Part shown: positions 16,782 through 25,720 of the stretch, in pieces
How the letters are laid out: each line of letters starts with the position of its first letter
Position numbering within the stretch: the first letter of the stretch is position 1
Source of the DNA: Brachybacterium saurashtrense
Lineage (GTDB): Bacteria > Actinomycetota > Actinomycetes > Actinomycetales > Dermabacteraceae
Assembly (NCBI RefSeq): GCF_003355475.1
Contig: NZ_CP031356.1
Location: forward strand, 2,480,001 to 2,544,000
Length of the DNA stretch: 64,000 bases
Reading direction: 5' to 3'
Notes under the pieces: generated by a model
Told to the model about the DNA's origin: nothing
The model's database searches: none
The model's input: only the letters and a program-made list of their open reading frames with translations
Translations under genes and position numbers: made by a program

Positions 16782-17375
16782 ATGACCGCTGACTCCCCCG
16801 CCTCCGCCCGGCCCGGACGCCCCGTGGACATGGCCCGTCGGCGCGCGGTGCTCGAGGCCGTCGGGGCGCTGCTGCGCGAGCACGACTACGACGACGTCAC
16901 GATCGAGCAGATCGCGACCCGTGCCGGGGTGAGCCGGCAGCTGCTGTACCGGGCATGGGGATCGAAGGCCGAGGTGGTCGCCGACGCGGTGCTGCGCGGC
17001 GCCCTCGTGCTGGGCCCGCTTCCGGTGCCTCGCTCCGGGGATCTGCGCCGTGACCTGGAGGACTGGCTGCTGGCCACCGCGGAGTCGATCACGGGCCGCT
17101 CGGTCCGCTCCGTCGCGCGCGCCCTGGCGGCCGCCTCCGCCGGCGGCCCGGATCGTCGTGCCCTGTTCGACGAGGTGCTCACCCGCCCCACCGCGGCGGT
17201 GGTCATCGCACGGCTCGAGCACGCGCGGGACGCGGGCGAGCCGGTGCCGGAAGCACCGTTCGACGTGGTCGCGGAGCTGCTGCTCGGCCATCTCACGCTG
17301 GGGACCCTGGGCAGCGCCTCGCTGGCGCCGGAGCGGCTGCGGGCCGTGCTGGCGGCGGTGCTGGGCCCGCGGTGA
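16782..17375 (+). CDS. TetR/AcrR-family transcriptional regulator
   Basis: 197 aa. The N-terminal HTH (~20-65) is typical: RRRAVLEAVGALLREHDYDD, then TIEQIATRAGVSRQLLYRAWG and SKAEVVADAV. The ligand domain is alpha-helical. ATG at 16782-16784; no strong Shine-Dalgarno. It is divergent from the SDR gene across a 117-nt gap that holds a palindrome suited to TetR binding, so it most likely represses the SDR gene and perhaps itself, with a small-molecule inducer that I cannot predict. It is convergent with sbcC. Confidence 0.9.
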   Translation: MTADSPASARPGRPVDMARRRAVLEAVGALLREHDYDDVTIEQIATRAGVSRQLLYRAWGSKAEVVADAVLRGALVLGPLPVPRSGDLRRDLEDWLLATAESITGRSVRSVARALAAASAGGPDRRALFDEVLTRPTAAVVIARLEHARDAGEPVPEAPFDVVAELLLGHLTLGTLGSASLAPERLRAVLAAVLGPR

Positions 17376-17417
17376 CCGGGCGCCGGTCACCTCAGGCCGC
17401 GACCGGGCCCGCCCCGC

Positions 17418-20400
17418 TCAGGCGGTGATCGTGAGGGTGGAGCGGGAGTCCGCGCCGCGGCGCACGTGGATCTGCTCGGCGATCTGGGCCTTCATGTCGC
17501 CCACGTGGCTGACGATCCCGATGGTGCGCCCCGCCTCGGCGAGCCGGCCGATCTCCCGCACCACGGTCTCCAGCGTCTCGGGGTCCAGGGAGCCGAAGCC
17601 CTCGTCGATGAACAGGGTCTCCATCTGCACTCCCCCGGCCTCGCCCATGACGATGTCCGCCAGGCCCAGCGCGAGCGCGAGGGAGACGAAGAAGGTCTCC
17701 CCGCCGGAGAGGGTCTCGGGCACGCGCACCTGATCGGTGCGCCGGTCGAGCACCAGCAGGTCCAGGCCCGTCTTCCGCGCGCCGCGGGCGCCGGTGTCGC
17801 GCAGCAGCTCGAGGTCGGAGCCGGAGAACAGGGCCAGGCGGGTGTTGGCGGCCTCGATCACGGCGTCCAGGCGCCACATGAGCACGTAGGTGGACAGCTG
17901 CACGCGGTCCCCGTCGGCGGAGCGGCCGGTGGCGAGGTCCGCCACGCGCACCACCACGCCGGCGTCCTCGCTCACGCTGCGGGCCTCGGCGGAGGCCTGT
18001 GCGAGCGCGTCCCGGGCGGCGTGCGCCCGGTCGGCGGTCCCGCGGCGCCGTGCGGCGAGGCCGGCGGCCTCGCGGGCGGCGGCCCGGGCGGCCTCGAGAT
18101 GTTCGGTCGCGGCGGTCTGCGCGGAGTCCGCCTGCGCACGGGCCTCGTCGCTCGCGACGGTCTCGGCGATGCCGTACTCGGCGAGGCCGTCGGCGAGACG
18201 GGTCTCGTCCACCGCCCGCTGCTGCACGGCGGCGAGGAGCCCGCGGCGCTCCTCGGCGGGCAGCACCGCGGCGCGGGCCGCCTCGGCCGTGGCGAGGCCG
18301 CTGGTGGCGAGGGCGCTCTCGGCCTCGGCGGCGAGCTCCGTCTCGCGCTGCGCGGCGTCGGTGCGGGTGCGCAGCGCCTCCCGCAGGGCGGTCGCGGCGC
18401 GGGCCCGGGCGGTGTGGGCGCGGCGGCGGGCGGCGATCGAGTCGTCCTCGCCGCGGGCCTCCTCCAGCCGGGTGCGGTCGGCGGCCAGGGCGCGGTCCGA
18501 CTCCTCGATGCCGGTCCTCTCGCGGGCGACGGCGAGGGCGAGCTCCTCCTTCGCGCGGGTGGCCTTCTCGGTCCCGGTGTCGAAGGCGGTCAGCTGCGTC
18601 TCGCGCTCCTCGGCGCGGGTGGCGGCCGCGGTCGCGGCGGTGACGGCCTCGGTGGCCGCGCCGACGGCGGCGCGGGCGGTCTCGACGGTGTGCTCCCCGG
18701 CCTGAGCCCGCAGGTGCTCGAGCTTCTCACGGGCGACGGCGTGGTCGCTCGCGGTGCGGGCCTGCTGCTGCTCGGCGGCCTGCCGGGCGGTCTCGGCGGC
18801 CTCGACCTGCTCGGGGCCGACGGCGTCCTCGGCCGGGCCGGCCGGGTCGGGGTGCTCGAGGGAGCCGCACACGGGGCAGGCCGCGTCCTCCTCGAGGTCG
18901 GCGGCGAGCTCGGCGGCGATCCCCGCGAAGCGTCGCCGGCGCAGGGCGGTCTCCTCCTCGGCGAGGTCGCGGGCCCGGCGCAGGGCGGTCTCCGCGGCCT
19001 CGTGGGCGGCGGCGACGGCCTTCTCCTGGGTGGCGGCCGCGGTCGCGGCCCGCTGGGCGTCCTCGGCGGCGGCGAGCGCGGCCTTCGCCTCGCCGAGTCC
19101 GGCGGCAGCGGTGCGGGCCTCGTCGCGCTCGGCGAGGAGGGCGGTGCGCTGCGCCGGGCGGGACTCGAGCTGCTCGGTCGCGGCCTCGAGCTCCTGCTCC
19201 CGGGCGGCGAGGGCGTCGCGGCGGCCGGCGAGGGCGCGCTCCCGCTCGGGCAGCGCGGTCTCGAGGTCGACGAGGTCCTTGAGGGAGCCGGCCTCGCCGG
19301 TGGAGTGCTCGGCCTCGGCGGCGAGGGCGTCGTGCGGATCCTCCGCCTCGGTGAGGAGGTCCACGAGGTCGGGGTGCTCGGGGCGGGTGCGCGCGGCGAG
19401 GGCGGTGAGCGCCTCGCTCGCCTCGGTCACCGCGGTGGCGGCGCGCTCGCGCCGGCGCAGCAGCTCGGCGACGGGGCGCGCGGTCTCGTCGCGCTCCAGC
19501 GCGGTACGTGCCCGGTCGATACGGGGCTTCTCGGTCTCCAGGGCGGCGGCGAGGCGGTCGAGCTCGCGGCGGCGGTCGAGGCGGGCGCGGGCGGTGCGGG
19601 CGGCCTCGGCGGTGGTGCGGGCGGTCTGCTCGGCCTGCTGCGCGGCGGCGGAGGCGGTCTCGGCCTCGACGGCGTGGGCGGTGACGGCGGCGAGCTGCTC
19701 GTCGGCCCCGGCGGCGAGCGGGTCCAGGCGCAGCGCGGCGGCGTGCTCGGCGAGGGCGGTGCCGCCCCGCTCGTCCTCGAGCGCGACGGCCTCGGTGAAG
19801 CGCGCCAGCGCCGTCGCGAGGCTCTGCTGGGCGGTATCGACCTGCCGCTTGGCCTGCTTGCGCATCTCCTCGAGCTGCCTCTCGACGGCGGCGTAGGTCT
19901 CCGTGCCGAACACGCGCTGCAGCACCTGCTGGCGCTCCCCGGTGCCGGCGCGGAGGAAGCGCGCGAACTCGTTCTGGGGCAGCAGGACTGTCTGGGTGAA
20001 CTGCTCGCGGGTGAGGCCCACGGCGCGCTGCACCTCGCGGCCCACCTCGTCGAGGCGGGAGGCGATCACCTCGCTGCCCTCGGCGGCGCCGGCGACGTCC
20101 GCGATCGCGGCGGGCAGCCCCTGCGGGGACCCGATCCGCCACATCAGGGCCTTGGCCTGCTCCTTGGTGGTGCCGGTGCCGCGCAGCTTGGGGCGCTGGA
20201 ACTCGGGCTGGCGCCGCACGCGGTGCAGTCCGGAGGAGGTCTCGAACACGAGGTCGACCACGCTGGGCTGGGTGGGCGCGGCGAACTGGGAGCGGATCCG
20301 ATCGGCGCTGGTGGCGGAGCCTGCGACGTGGCCGTACAGGGCGTAGACGATCGCGTCGAGGATCGTGGACTTCCCGGACCCGGTGGGGCCCTCGAGCAGG

Positions 20401-20492
20401 AACGTGCCGGAGGCGCCGAGGGCGGCGAAGTCGATCTCGACCGTGCCGGCGAAGGGCCCGATCCCCGTCATGCGCAGGTGGTGGAGCTTCAC
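17418..20492 (-). CDS. sbcC: Exonuclease SbcC (Rad50-like SMC ATPase)
   Basis: 1024 aa, normal for the family. With SbcD it cleaves hairpins and trims double-strand ends, using ATP. N-terminal Walker A is GPTGSGKST with PFAG before it. Two very long alanine/glutamate/arginine-rich coiled coils flank the central zinc hook Cys-Pro-Val-Cys (in AACPVCGSLEHPD). The C-terminal half-domain has signature LSGGETF and Walker B METLFIDEGFGSLD. GTG 20490-20492 overlaps the sbcD stop as GTGA, with AGGAGG upstream. The strong GC and Ala codon bias in the coiled coil leaves a ~3-kb open frame on the opposite strand that is not a gene. Confidence 0.96.
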   Translation of the reverse strand: MKLHHLRMTGIGPFAGTVEIDFAALGASGTFLLEGPTGSGKSTILDAIVYALYGHVAGSATSADRIRSQFAAPTQPSVVDLVFETSSGLHRVRRQPEFQRPKLRGTGTTKEQAKALMWRIGSPQGLPAAIADVAGAAEGSEVIASRLDEVGREVQRAVGLTREQFTQTVLLPQNEFARFLRAGTGERQQVLQRVFGTETYAAVERQLEEMRKQAKRQVDTAQQSLATALARFTEAVALEDERGGTALAEHAAALRLDPLAAGADEQLAAVTAHAVEAETASAAAQQAEQTARTTAEAARTARARLDRRRELDRLAAALETEKPRIDRARTALERDETARPVAELLRRRERAATAVTEASEALTALAARTRPEHPDLVDLLTEAEDPHDALAAEAEHSTGEAGSLKDLVDLETALPERERALAGRRDALAAREQELEAATEQLESRPAQRTALLAERDEARTAAAGLGEAKAALAAAEDAQRAATAAATQEKAVAAAHEAAETALRRARDLAEEETALRRRRFAGIAAELAADLEEDAACPVCGSLEHPDPAGPAEDAVGPEQVEAAETARQAAEQQQARTASDHAVAREKLEHLRAQAGEHTVETARAAVGAATEAVTAATAAATRAEERETQLTAFDTGTEKATRAKEELALAVARERTGIEESDRALAADRTRLEEARGEDDSIAARRRAHTARARAATALREALRTRTDAAQRETELAAEAESALATSGLATAEAARAAVLPAEERRGLLAAVQQRAVDETRLADGLAEYGIAETVASDEARAQADSAQTAATEHLEAARAAAREAAGLAARRRGTADRAHAARDALAQASAEARSVSEDAGVVVRVADLATGRSADGDRVQLSTYVLMWRLDAVIEAANTRLALFSGSDLELLRDTGARGARKTGLDLLVLDRRTDQVRVPETLSGGETFFVSLALALGLADIVMGEAGGVQMETLFIDEGFGSLDPETLETVVREIGRLAEAGRTIGIVSHVGDMKAQIAEQIHVRRGADSRSTLTITA

Positions 20493-21667
20493 GAGGCCTC
20501 CTGCCGACGGCGCACGGCAGTGTAGGCGCGCTCGAGCACGTCGTGCTCCGCCTCGGTGGGGTCGCCGCCGGTGACGTGGGCGAGGAACTCGTCCATCACC
20601 TCCAGCGGGTCCTGCTCGCGGCGCACCACGGGGGTGCCCTCCCTCGCCTCCCGCCCCTCGGGCGCGTACTCGGTGAGCAGCAGGTACGGGAAGGCCTCGC
20701 GCAGCTGCTCCTGCAGGTGGGCGGGGCGCGCGGGGTCGGTGACGACGGCCTTCAGCCAGTCGCCGCCGTGCTCGTCGCGGCGGGCGAGGATCTCGGCGAG
20801 GGTGCCGCGCAGCTGGGTGAGTCGGCGCGGGACGGGGGTGGCGAGGCGCCGCACCTCGACCTGGGCCCGCTCCCCGTCGGCGCCGGGCGCTCCCAGGTCG
20901 ATGAGGAGCACGGACTTGCGGTGGTTCCGCTCGGAGAAGGAGAAGGCCAGCGGCGAGCCGGAGTACCAGGCGGGGGCACCGACGGCGGCGGTGAGGTCTT
21001 GACAGCCGTGGAGGTGCCCGAGGGCGAGGTAGTCGATGCCGCGCAGCACCCCGGCGGGCACGGAGTCGACGCCGCCGACGGAGAGGTCGCGTTCGGAGTC
21101 GCTGGCCTCGCCGCCGGTGACGAAGGTGTGGGCGAGCACCACGGTGCGGGCGCCGGGGTGGGCGGCGGCGCGCTCCCGCACGCGGTCGAGGGCGGCACGG
21201 GTGACGGCCTCGTGGCTGCGGGCCAGCGGCTCCTCGCCCTCGCCGGCCAGTTCGGTGCGGGCACGGTCCGGCTCGAGGTAGGGCAGGCCGAAGAACAGCA
21301 CCTCGCCGTGCTCGTCGTGCACGGAGACGGGGTGCTCAATGCCGGGCACGTCGGTGAGGAGGTGCACGCCCGCCCGCATGAGGCCGCGGCCGAAGCCGAG
21401 CCGCTCCGGGGAGTCGTGGTTCCCGGAGGTGAGCACCACGGTGGCACCGGTGGCCGCGAGCCGCGCCAGGGCGTCATCCAGCAGCGTCACGCTGGTCACG
21501 GCCGGCACCGCGCGGTCGTAGACGTCACCGGGGATCACCACCACGTCCACCTGCTCCGCGGTGACGAGCTCCACCAGCCAGTCGAGGAAGGCGGCCTGGT
21601 GCGCGTGGAGGTCCACCTTGTGCAGGGTGCGCCCCAGGTGCCAGTCCGAGGTGTGCAGGATCTTCAT
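20489..21667 (-). CDS. sbcD: Exonuclease SbcD (Mre11-like nuclease)
   Basis: 392 aa. Metallophosphoesterase subunit of SbcCD. Metal-binding motifs appear in order: DWHLG (residues 8-12), GDVYDRA (~47), GNHDSPERL (~83), HTFVTGG and GHLHG. The C-terminal capping domain is present. ATG 21665-21667 sits 7 nt after TAGGCT (21675-21680), without a Shine-Dalgarno, suggesting a leaderless operon mRNA. sbcC follows with a 4-nt overlap. Confidence 0.96.
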   Translation of the reverse strand: MKILHTSDWHLGRTLHKVDLHAHQAAFLDWLVELVTAEQVDVVVIPGDVYDRAVPAVTSVTLLDDALARLAATGATVVLTSGNHDSPERLGFGRGLMRAGVHLLTDVPGIEHPVSVHDEHGEVLFFGLPYLEPDRARTELAGEGEEPLARSHEAVTRAALDRVRERAAAHPGARTVVLAHTFVTGGEASDSERDLSVGGVDSVPAGVLRGIDYLALGHLHGCQDLTAAVGAPAWYSGSPLAFSFSERNHRKSVLLIDLGAPGADGERAQVEVRRLATPVPRRLTQLRGTLAEILARRDEHGGDWLKAVVTDPARPAHLQEQLREAFPYLLLTEYAPEGREAREGTPVVRREQDPLEVMDEFLAHVTGGDPTEAEHDVLERAYTAVRRRQEAS

Positions 21668-21674
21668 GGCCCCG

Positions 21675-21680
21675 AGCCTA
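21675..21680 (-). promoter_or_regulatory. Leaderless -10 (TAGGCT) of sbcDC
   Basis: TAGGCT on the minus strand, then 7 nt and the ATG of sbcD; no ribosome-binding site is visible. Confidence 0.45.
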
Positions 21681-21792
21681 CGAGCGCGGGCCGACATCCG
21701 AGGCCGCCGTGCACAGTGCGCAGGCGGCGGGCGGGTTCGGACGGGTCCGATCCGGCGAGGACGGCATCGGCGAAGCGGCCACCGGGCCCCGG

Positions 21793-23505
21793 TCAGAAGG
21801 GCGGTGGATCCTCCCCGTCCGGGCCGCGGGGCGGAGGCGCGACGCCGTGCGGCTCGACCCCGGGGTCCTCGCGGCCGGTCGGCGCCGGGTCGAGAGTGGG
21901 AGCCGAGCGGCCGGAGCCGACGGGAGCCGGATCGACGGGAGCCGGATCGACGGGAGCCGGATCGACGGGAGCCCGATCGACGGGAGCGGGCTCGAAGGGG
22001 GCGGATCCGGCCCGGGTGCCGCGCAGGAAGCTGGTCCAAGCGGCGGTGAGGACGTCCACCATGTGCAGGCTCGCGGTGTCGAGGTCATCGATCGCGGTGA
22101 CGGCATCCCCGCTGTCGCCGATCCGCCACCGGGTGCGACCCGGTTCGCGTGCCGGGGTGGGGATCCGAGTGGGGTCCAGCAGGCCGGCCGTCTTGTCGAG
22201 GTGGTGCTGCCAGCACAGCAGGTGCAGGTTCTCGATCTCGGTGAGCCCGCCCTCGCCGGGGGTGCCGCGGCGGCACTCCTCGATGTGGTCGCACTCGGAG
22301 GCCCAGGAGCTGGGCCGGGCGCAACCGGGCACGGCGCACTGGGCGTGGCGCAGTCGGAGGTGCTCGAGCATCGCGGGTGTGGGCGTGTACCGCTCCGCCG
22401 GGAGCGGCAGGAAGGCGCCGCTGGAAGCGTCGGTGAGCACGCGGTACCAGTCGTCGGCGGTGCCGGCGAGCGAGCGGGCCAGGGTGGCGGGTAGCGGCGT
22501 GGCCCCGTCGAGCATAGCGGGCTCGTCGGAGGCGCCGAGCAGGGTGAGCGCGGGGACGGTGACGTTCAGCCGGAACCGCTCGGCGGGGACGGAGACGCCG
22601 TCCAGGTCCAGTTCGGCACCGTCCATCAGCTGGTAGCGCAGGCGGGACAGCGGCAGCGCGCGGCCGGTCTCCCGCGCGATGCCGTCGGGATCGTGGGGGA
22701 TCTCGGTGCCGTCGCGCAGGGCGGCGCGCTGCTCGGCCTGGATGGCGCGGGCGGAATCGTCGAGCCGCTTCCACCGGGCGAGGACATCCGGGATCGGGCC
22801 GGTGATGCTGAGGGTGCCGGTGCCTGGTTCCGGCCCGGGCAGCAGCTGGACGGAGCGTTCCAGCGCGACCACGGGATCCGGTGTTCTCTCACGATCGCGC
22901 AGATGGTCGACCAGCGCCCGCAGAAGGGTGAAGAATCGCTCCGGGGAGATGTCCATCGACCAGGTGGAGAGGATCATGTCGAGATCGCGGCGAGAACTGT
23001 CGGAGAGGTTCCGCGAGGCTTTCATGAGGCGTTGGAACCACGGCCCAGGCATGATCCCCTCCTCGAGGCGAGCAATGGCACGAGGGAAGAGGTGCACGGC
23101 CTGGTAGGCGTCTCGCAGACGCCACGAAGCGGCACTGCGCGTCACCCGGAGTGCGAGCGCCGCCCGGAGGGTGTCCACCTCGTCCATCTCGGCGACCTCC
23201 TCGTACTCGCCCTCGTGCGCGTGGAGCTCGGCGAGGGCGCGGTACTCCTCGGCGAGGTGGCGCCCGGCGGCCCACTGCGCATCCCAGACACGTTGCACAG
23301 CGGTGCTGAGCTGGGGGTCCTCCTCGCTCCTGCCGCGGCACAGAAGGGCGTCCCGCGTGAGCTCCCGCTGTGCGCGGACGTGGCGCAGTCGCTCGGGGAG
23401 CGCGGCGAGCAGCGCCGCCTCGTCGGGGCGCTCGTCGGGACTCTCGCCGGCCCACTTGCTGGGCTCCTCATCGAACTTCTCGCCGTCATCGCGTTCCAGA
23501 TCCAT
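21793..23505 (-). CDS. DUF222 / HNH endonuclease-domain protein (13E12 repeat family)
   Basis: 570 aa. A long helical DUF222-type region (~30-370) precedes a C-terminal HNH domain: CAVPGCARPSSWASECDHIE, then GLTEIENLHLLCWQHH, with zinc-binding Cys pairs and the catalytic His. These proteins are abundant, often multicopy, in actinobacteria and related to the mycobacterial 13E12 repeats. Their role is unsettled. The last ~70 residues are disordered and include APVDP repeats from a 15-bp tandem array. ATG 23503-23505 is preferred over GTG 23512-23514 because AAGGGGG then lies at a usable distance. Upstream is the most AT-rich non-coding stretch of the window. Confidence 0.85.
   Translation of the reverse strand: MDLERDDGEKFDEEPSKWAGESPDERPDEAALLAALPERLRHVRAQRELTRDALLCRGRSEEDPQLSTAVQRVWDAQWAAGRHLAEEYRALAELHAHEGEYEEVAEMDEVDTLRAALALRVTRSAASWRLRDAYQAVHLFPRAIARLEEGIMPGPWFQRLMKASRNLSDSSRRDLDMILSTWSMDISPERFFTLLRALVDHLRDRERTPDPVVALERSVQLLPGPEPGTGTLSITGPIPDVLARWKRLDDSARAIQAEQRAALRDGTEIPHDPDGIARETGRALPLSRLRYQLMDGAELDLDGVSVPAERFRLNVTVPALTLLGASDEPAMLDGATPLPATLARSLAGTADDWYRVLTDASSGAFLPLPAERYTPTPAMLEHLRLRHAQCAVPGCARPSSWASECDHIEECRRGTPGEGGLTEIENLHLLCWQHHLDKTAGLLDPTRIPTPAREPGRTRWRIGDSGDAVTAIDDLDTASLHMVDVLTAAWTSFLRGTRAGSAPFEPAPVDRAPVDPAPVDPAPVDPAPVGSGRSAPTLDPAPTGREDPGVEPHGVAPPPRGPDGEDPPPF
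21919..21993. repeat. Five-unit 15-bp in-frame tandem repeat
   Basis: Unit GACGGGAGCCGGATC on the plus strand: three identical copies, then two with one or two changes. Encodes APVDP repeats near the C-terminus of the HNH protein. Confidence 0.92.
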
Positions 23506-23621
23506 CCCTTCCACCCCCTTTTGCCGCTCGTCCCGTGCAGTGCGGATCGCCCCTGCGGTGCTTCTCCTATCTGCCTCTCATCGTATTGGCGACCACCGAC
23601 AGACAAAAGACTCTCCCTCCG

Positions 23622-23744
23622 ATTGTGGATACCTGGCGAGCGCCTCGCGTGGCATTGTGGAAAACCAGTTCGGCATATCCCCAGAACACACGCGCCGCGC
23701 CACACAGGAACCGCTTCTCCTCCCCATCGCCAGATATCCACAAT
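23622..23744. repeat. Imperfect 15-bp inverted repeat with DnaA-box-like cores in an AT-rich gap
   Basis: ATTGTGGATACCTGG (23622-23636) and CCAGATATCCACAAT (23730-23744) are reverse complements at 14 of 15 positions. Each contains a TATCCACA core. A third related core (TTTTCCACA on the minus strand, 23656-23664) lies between. The 418-nt gap between the HNH gene and the thi riboswitch is clearly AT-richer than its surroundings and carries no credible ORF. Possible roles: DnaA or other protein binding, promoter control of the HNH gene, or the remnant of a small element. Confidence 0.55.
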
Positions 23745-23832
23745 TCTCGGTGCGGTCGCCGTGTGCGAGATCGCGGGCCGCGGGCCGGCTCCCGCCGACG
23801 GACGCCTCACCGGGCACCCCGCCGCCGTGACC

Positions 23833-23838
23833 TACACT
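23833..23838 (+). promoter_or_regulatory. -10 element of the thiamine operon
   Basis: TACACT at 23833-23838 predicts transcription starting near 23844-23845, exactly where the 5' strand of the riboswitch P1 helix begins. No good -35 is seen. Confidence 0.5.
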
Positions 23839-23843
23839 CGGCG

Positions 23844-23923
23844 GCGGACACGGGGTGCGCCGAGCGCGCTGAGATCACACCCGTGGAACCTGATCTAGTT
23901 CGTACTAGCGAAGGGATGTCCGC
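23844..23923 (+). ncRNA. TPP riboswitch (THI element)
   Basis: Canonical thiamine-pyrophosphate aptamer: ACACGGGGTGCGC, CTGAGATCACACCCG, then GAACCTGATCT, and GCGAAGGGA near the end. P1 can be drawn as seven pairs, GCGGACA (23844-23850) with TGTCCGC (23917-23923). The 3' strand of P1 ends at the base before the ATG at 23924, and the only Shine-Dalgarno candidate (GAAGGGA) is part of the conserved aptamer core. TPP binding should therefore hide the ribosome-binding site directly, without a separate expression platform. The regulated genes are all thiamine-salvage genes. Confidence 0.95.
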
Positions 23924-25720
23924 ATGAGTTCGGATCCTTGCACCCAGTTCCCGCCTGCCCCCGCCCCGTCGGCCGCCGGCCCCGCGCCCCGAGGCGCCGC
24001 CTCCCTCCCCCGCGTGCTCTCCATCGCGGGCACGGATCCCACCGGCGGCGCCGGCACCGCGGCGGACCTGAAGTCGATCGTCGCGGCCGGCGGCTACGCG
24101 ATGAGCGTGGTGACCTCGGTGGTCGCGCAGAACACCCACGGGGTGCGCGCGATCCACGTCCCGCCGCGGCAGACTCTCGCCGCGCAGCTCGAGGCGGTCT
24201 CCGACGATGTGCAGCTGGAGGCGGTGAAGACCGGCATGCTCGGCACCGTCGAGGTGATCGAGACGGTCTCCGCCTGGGTGCAGGCGCACCCGCCACAGGT
24301 GCTGGTGGTGGACCCGGTGATGGTGGCCAGCAGCGGCGACCGCCTGCTGGAGCCGGAGGCGGAGCAGGCGATGCTCCGCTTCTGCGAGCTCGCCACGGTG
24401 GTCACCCCGAACATCGACGAGCTCGGCGTGCTCACCGGCTCCCCGCGGGCGCGCACCGAGGCCGAGGCGTTCGCGCAGGCCCGGCGCTGGGCCGCCCGCA
24501 CCCAGGTGGCCGTGGTGGTGAAGACCGGCCACCTCGAGGCCGAGGAGGTCGCCAACACCTGGATCGCCCCGGACGGCACGGAGCACCGGGTGCGCTCGCG
24601 ACGCGTGGAGACCACCAGCACCCACGGCACCGGCTGCTCGCTCTCCTCCGCGCTGGCCACCCGGCTGGGCGCCGGCCACTCCCTCGCCGCGGCGCTGACC
24701 TGGGCGACCGGCTGGCTGCACGAGGCCGTGGAGCACGGGGCGGCGCTGCAGGTGGGCAGCGGGCACGGCCCGGTCGACCACGGGCATCAGGGGCGGCGGC
24801 TCGCGGCGGCGGGCTCGGCCGCGCCCTGGCTCACGGACGATGCGGTGCCGCAGCGCTGGGAGCACCCGGCACAGCTCGCGGCGGCCGACGGGGACGCCGT
24901 GCGCGGCACCGTCGTGCCCGCGGTGGTACCGCCTGCCGGGCCGTGGACGGAGGCGCTGTGGGCGGCGGGCTCGCCGCTCGCGGCCGAGATCTCCCGCTCC
25001 GGGTTCGTGCGCGCGCTGATCGACGGCAGCCTCCCCGAGCAGCAGTTCTCCTTCTACCTCGCGCAGGACGCCCACTACCTGCTGCGTTACTCCCGTGCGC
25101 TGGCGGCGCTCGGCGAGTCCTCGACCGACGCCGACGCCCGCGCGTTCTGGGCCGCGTCCGCGCAGGAGTGCCTCACCGTGGAGATGGCGCTGCACCATGA
25201 CTGGCTGGCCAGCCGGCCGCACGCGGCGCAAGTGCCGGTGGGCCCGGTGACCAGCGCCTACACCGACTTCCTGCTGGCCCGGGCGCTGGGCTCCCCCACC
25301 GTGGTGGGGGCGGCCGCGGCGCTGCCGTGCTTCTGGCTGTACGCCCAGGTGGGCGCGGATCTCGACGAGGTCGCGCCCACGCATCCCTACGCCGCCTGGC
25401 TGGAGACGTACCGCGATCCCGGCTTTGTGGAGGGGGTGGCGGGGGCGCTGGCCGTGGTCGAGGCGGAGCTCGCCGCCGCCGATCCCGCCGAGCGCGCCGA
25501 GGCCGCCCGCGACTTCCTGCTGGCCTGCCGGCACGAGCTGGAGTTCTTCGAGCAGGCCCGACGGGTCGAGGTCGGGACGGCCGACGGGGCGGGCGCCGGC
25601 GGGGCGGGCGCCGACGGGGCGGGCGCCGACGGGGCAGGCGCCGGCGCCGATGCGGCCGACGGGCCGTCTGCCGACGAGCCCGCGACGACCGCCGCGCCGA
25701 CGGTCGGTGCCGCCCGATGA
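23924..25720 (+). CDS. thiD: Fusion of HMP/HMP-P kinase (ThiD) and TenA/thiaminase II
   Basis: 598 aa. Residues ~28-290 are ThiD: SIAGTDPTGGAGTAADLKSI, TGMLGT, DPVMVASSGD, TPNIDE and the C-terminal kinase motif HGTGCSLSSA. It phosphorylates hydroxymethylpyrimidine twice. Residues ~345-560 are TenA: WTEALWAAG, QFSFYLAQDAHYLLRYSRAL, and a Cys in SAQECLTVEM. TenA hydrolyses aminopyrimidine breakdown products of thiamine to HMP, feeding the fused kinase. The tail is a low-complexity AGADG repeat. First gene of the TPP-controlled operon; the stop overlaps the next start as ATGA. No thiC or thiG is present, which points to salvage. Confidence 0.95.
   Translation: MSSDPCTQFPPAPAPSAAGPAPRGAASLPRVLSIAGTDPTGGAGTAADLKSIVAAGGYAMSVVTSVVAQNTHGVRAIHVPPRQTLAAQLEAVSDDVQLEAVKTGMLGTVEVIETVSAWVQAHPPQVLVVDPVMVASSGDRLLEPEAEQAMLRFCELATVVTPNIDELGVLTGSPRARTEAEAFAQARRWAARTQVAVVVKTGHLEAEEVANTWIAPDGTEHRVRSRRVETTSTHGTGCSLSSALATRLGAGHSLAAALTWATGWLHEAVEHGAALQVGSGHGPVDHGHQGRRLAAAGSAAPWLTDDAVPQRWEHPAQLAAADGDAVRGTVVPAVVPPAGPWTEALWAAGSPLAAEISRSGFVRALIDGSLPEQQFSFYLAQDAHYLLRYSRALAALGESSTDADARAFWAASAQECLTVEMALHHDWLASRPHAAQVPVGPVTSAYTDFLLARALGSPTVVGAAAALPCFWLYAQVGADLDEVAPTHPYAAWLETYRDPGFVEGVAGALAVVEAELAAADPAERAEAARDFLLACRHELEFFEQARRVEVGTADGAGAGGAGADGAGADGAGAGADAADGPSADEPATTAAPTVGAAR
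25583..25642. repeat. Four-unit 15-bp in-frame tandem repeat
   Basis: Unit GACGGGGCGGGCGCC, four copies with single changes. Encodes the DGAGA/GGAGA tail after the TenA domain. Confidence 0.9.

Noticed and set aside
17466-20525. Open frame of more than 1000 codons on the strand opposite sbcC
   Set aside because: It arises from the Ala/Glu/Arg codon bias of the SbcC coiled coil. The translation is Gly/Leu/Val low-complexity and has no family motifs, whereas the sbcC frame has all catalytic motifs.
21793-23505. DUF222-HNH gene as a homing endonuclease or active mobile element
   Set aside because: No intron or intein boundaries, no terminal repeats with target duplication, no integrase or transposase. 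The repeat family is known to multiply, but mobility of this copy is not shown.
23622-23744. Chromosomal replication origin
   Set aside because: Only three DnaA-like cores, all imperfect, and none of dnaA, dnaN, rpmH or parAB nearby.
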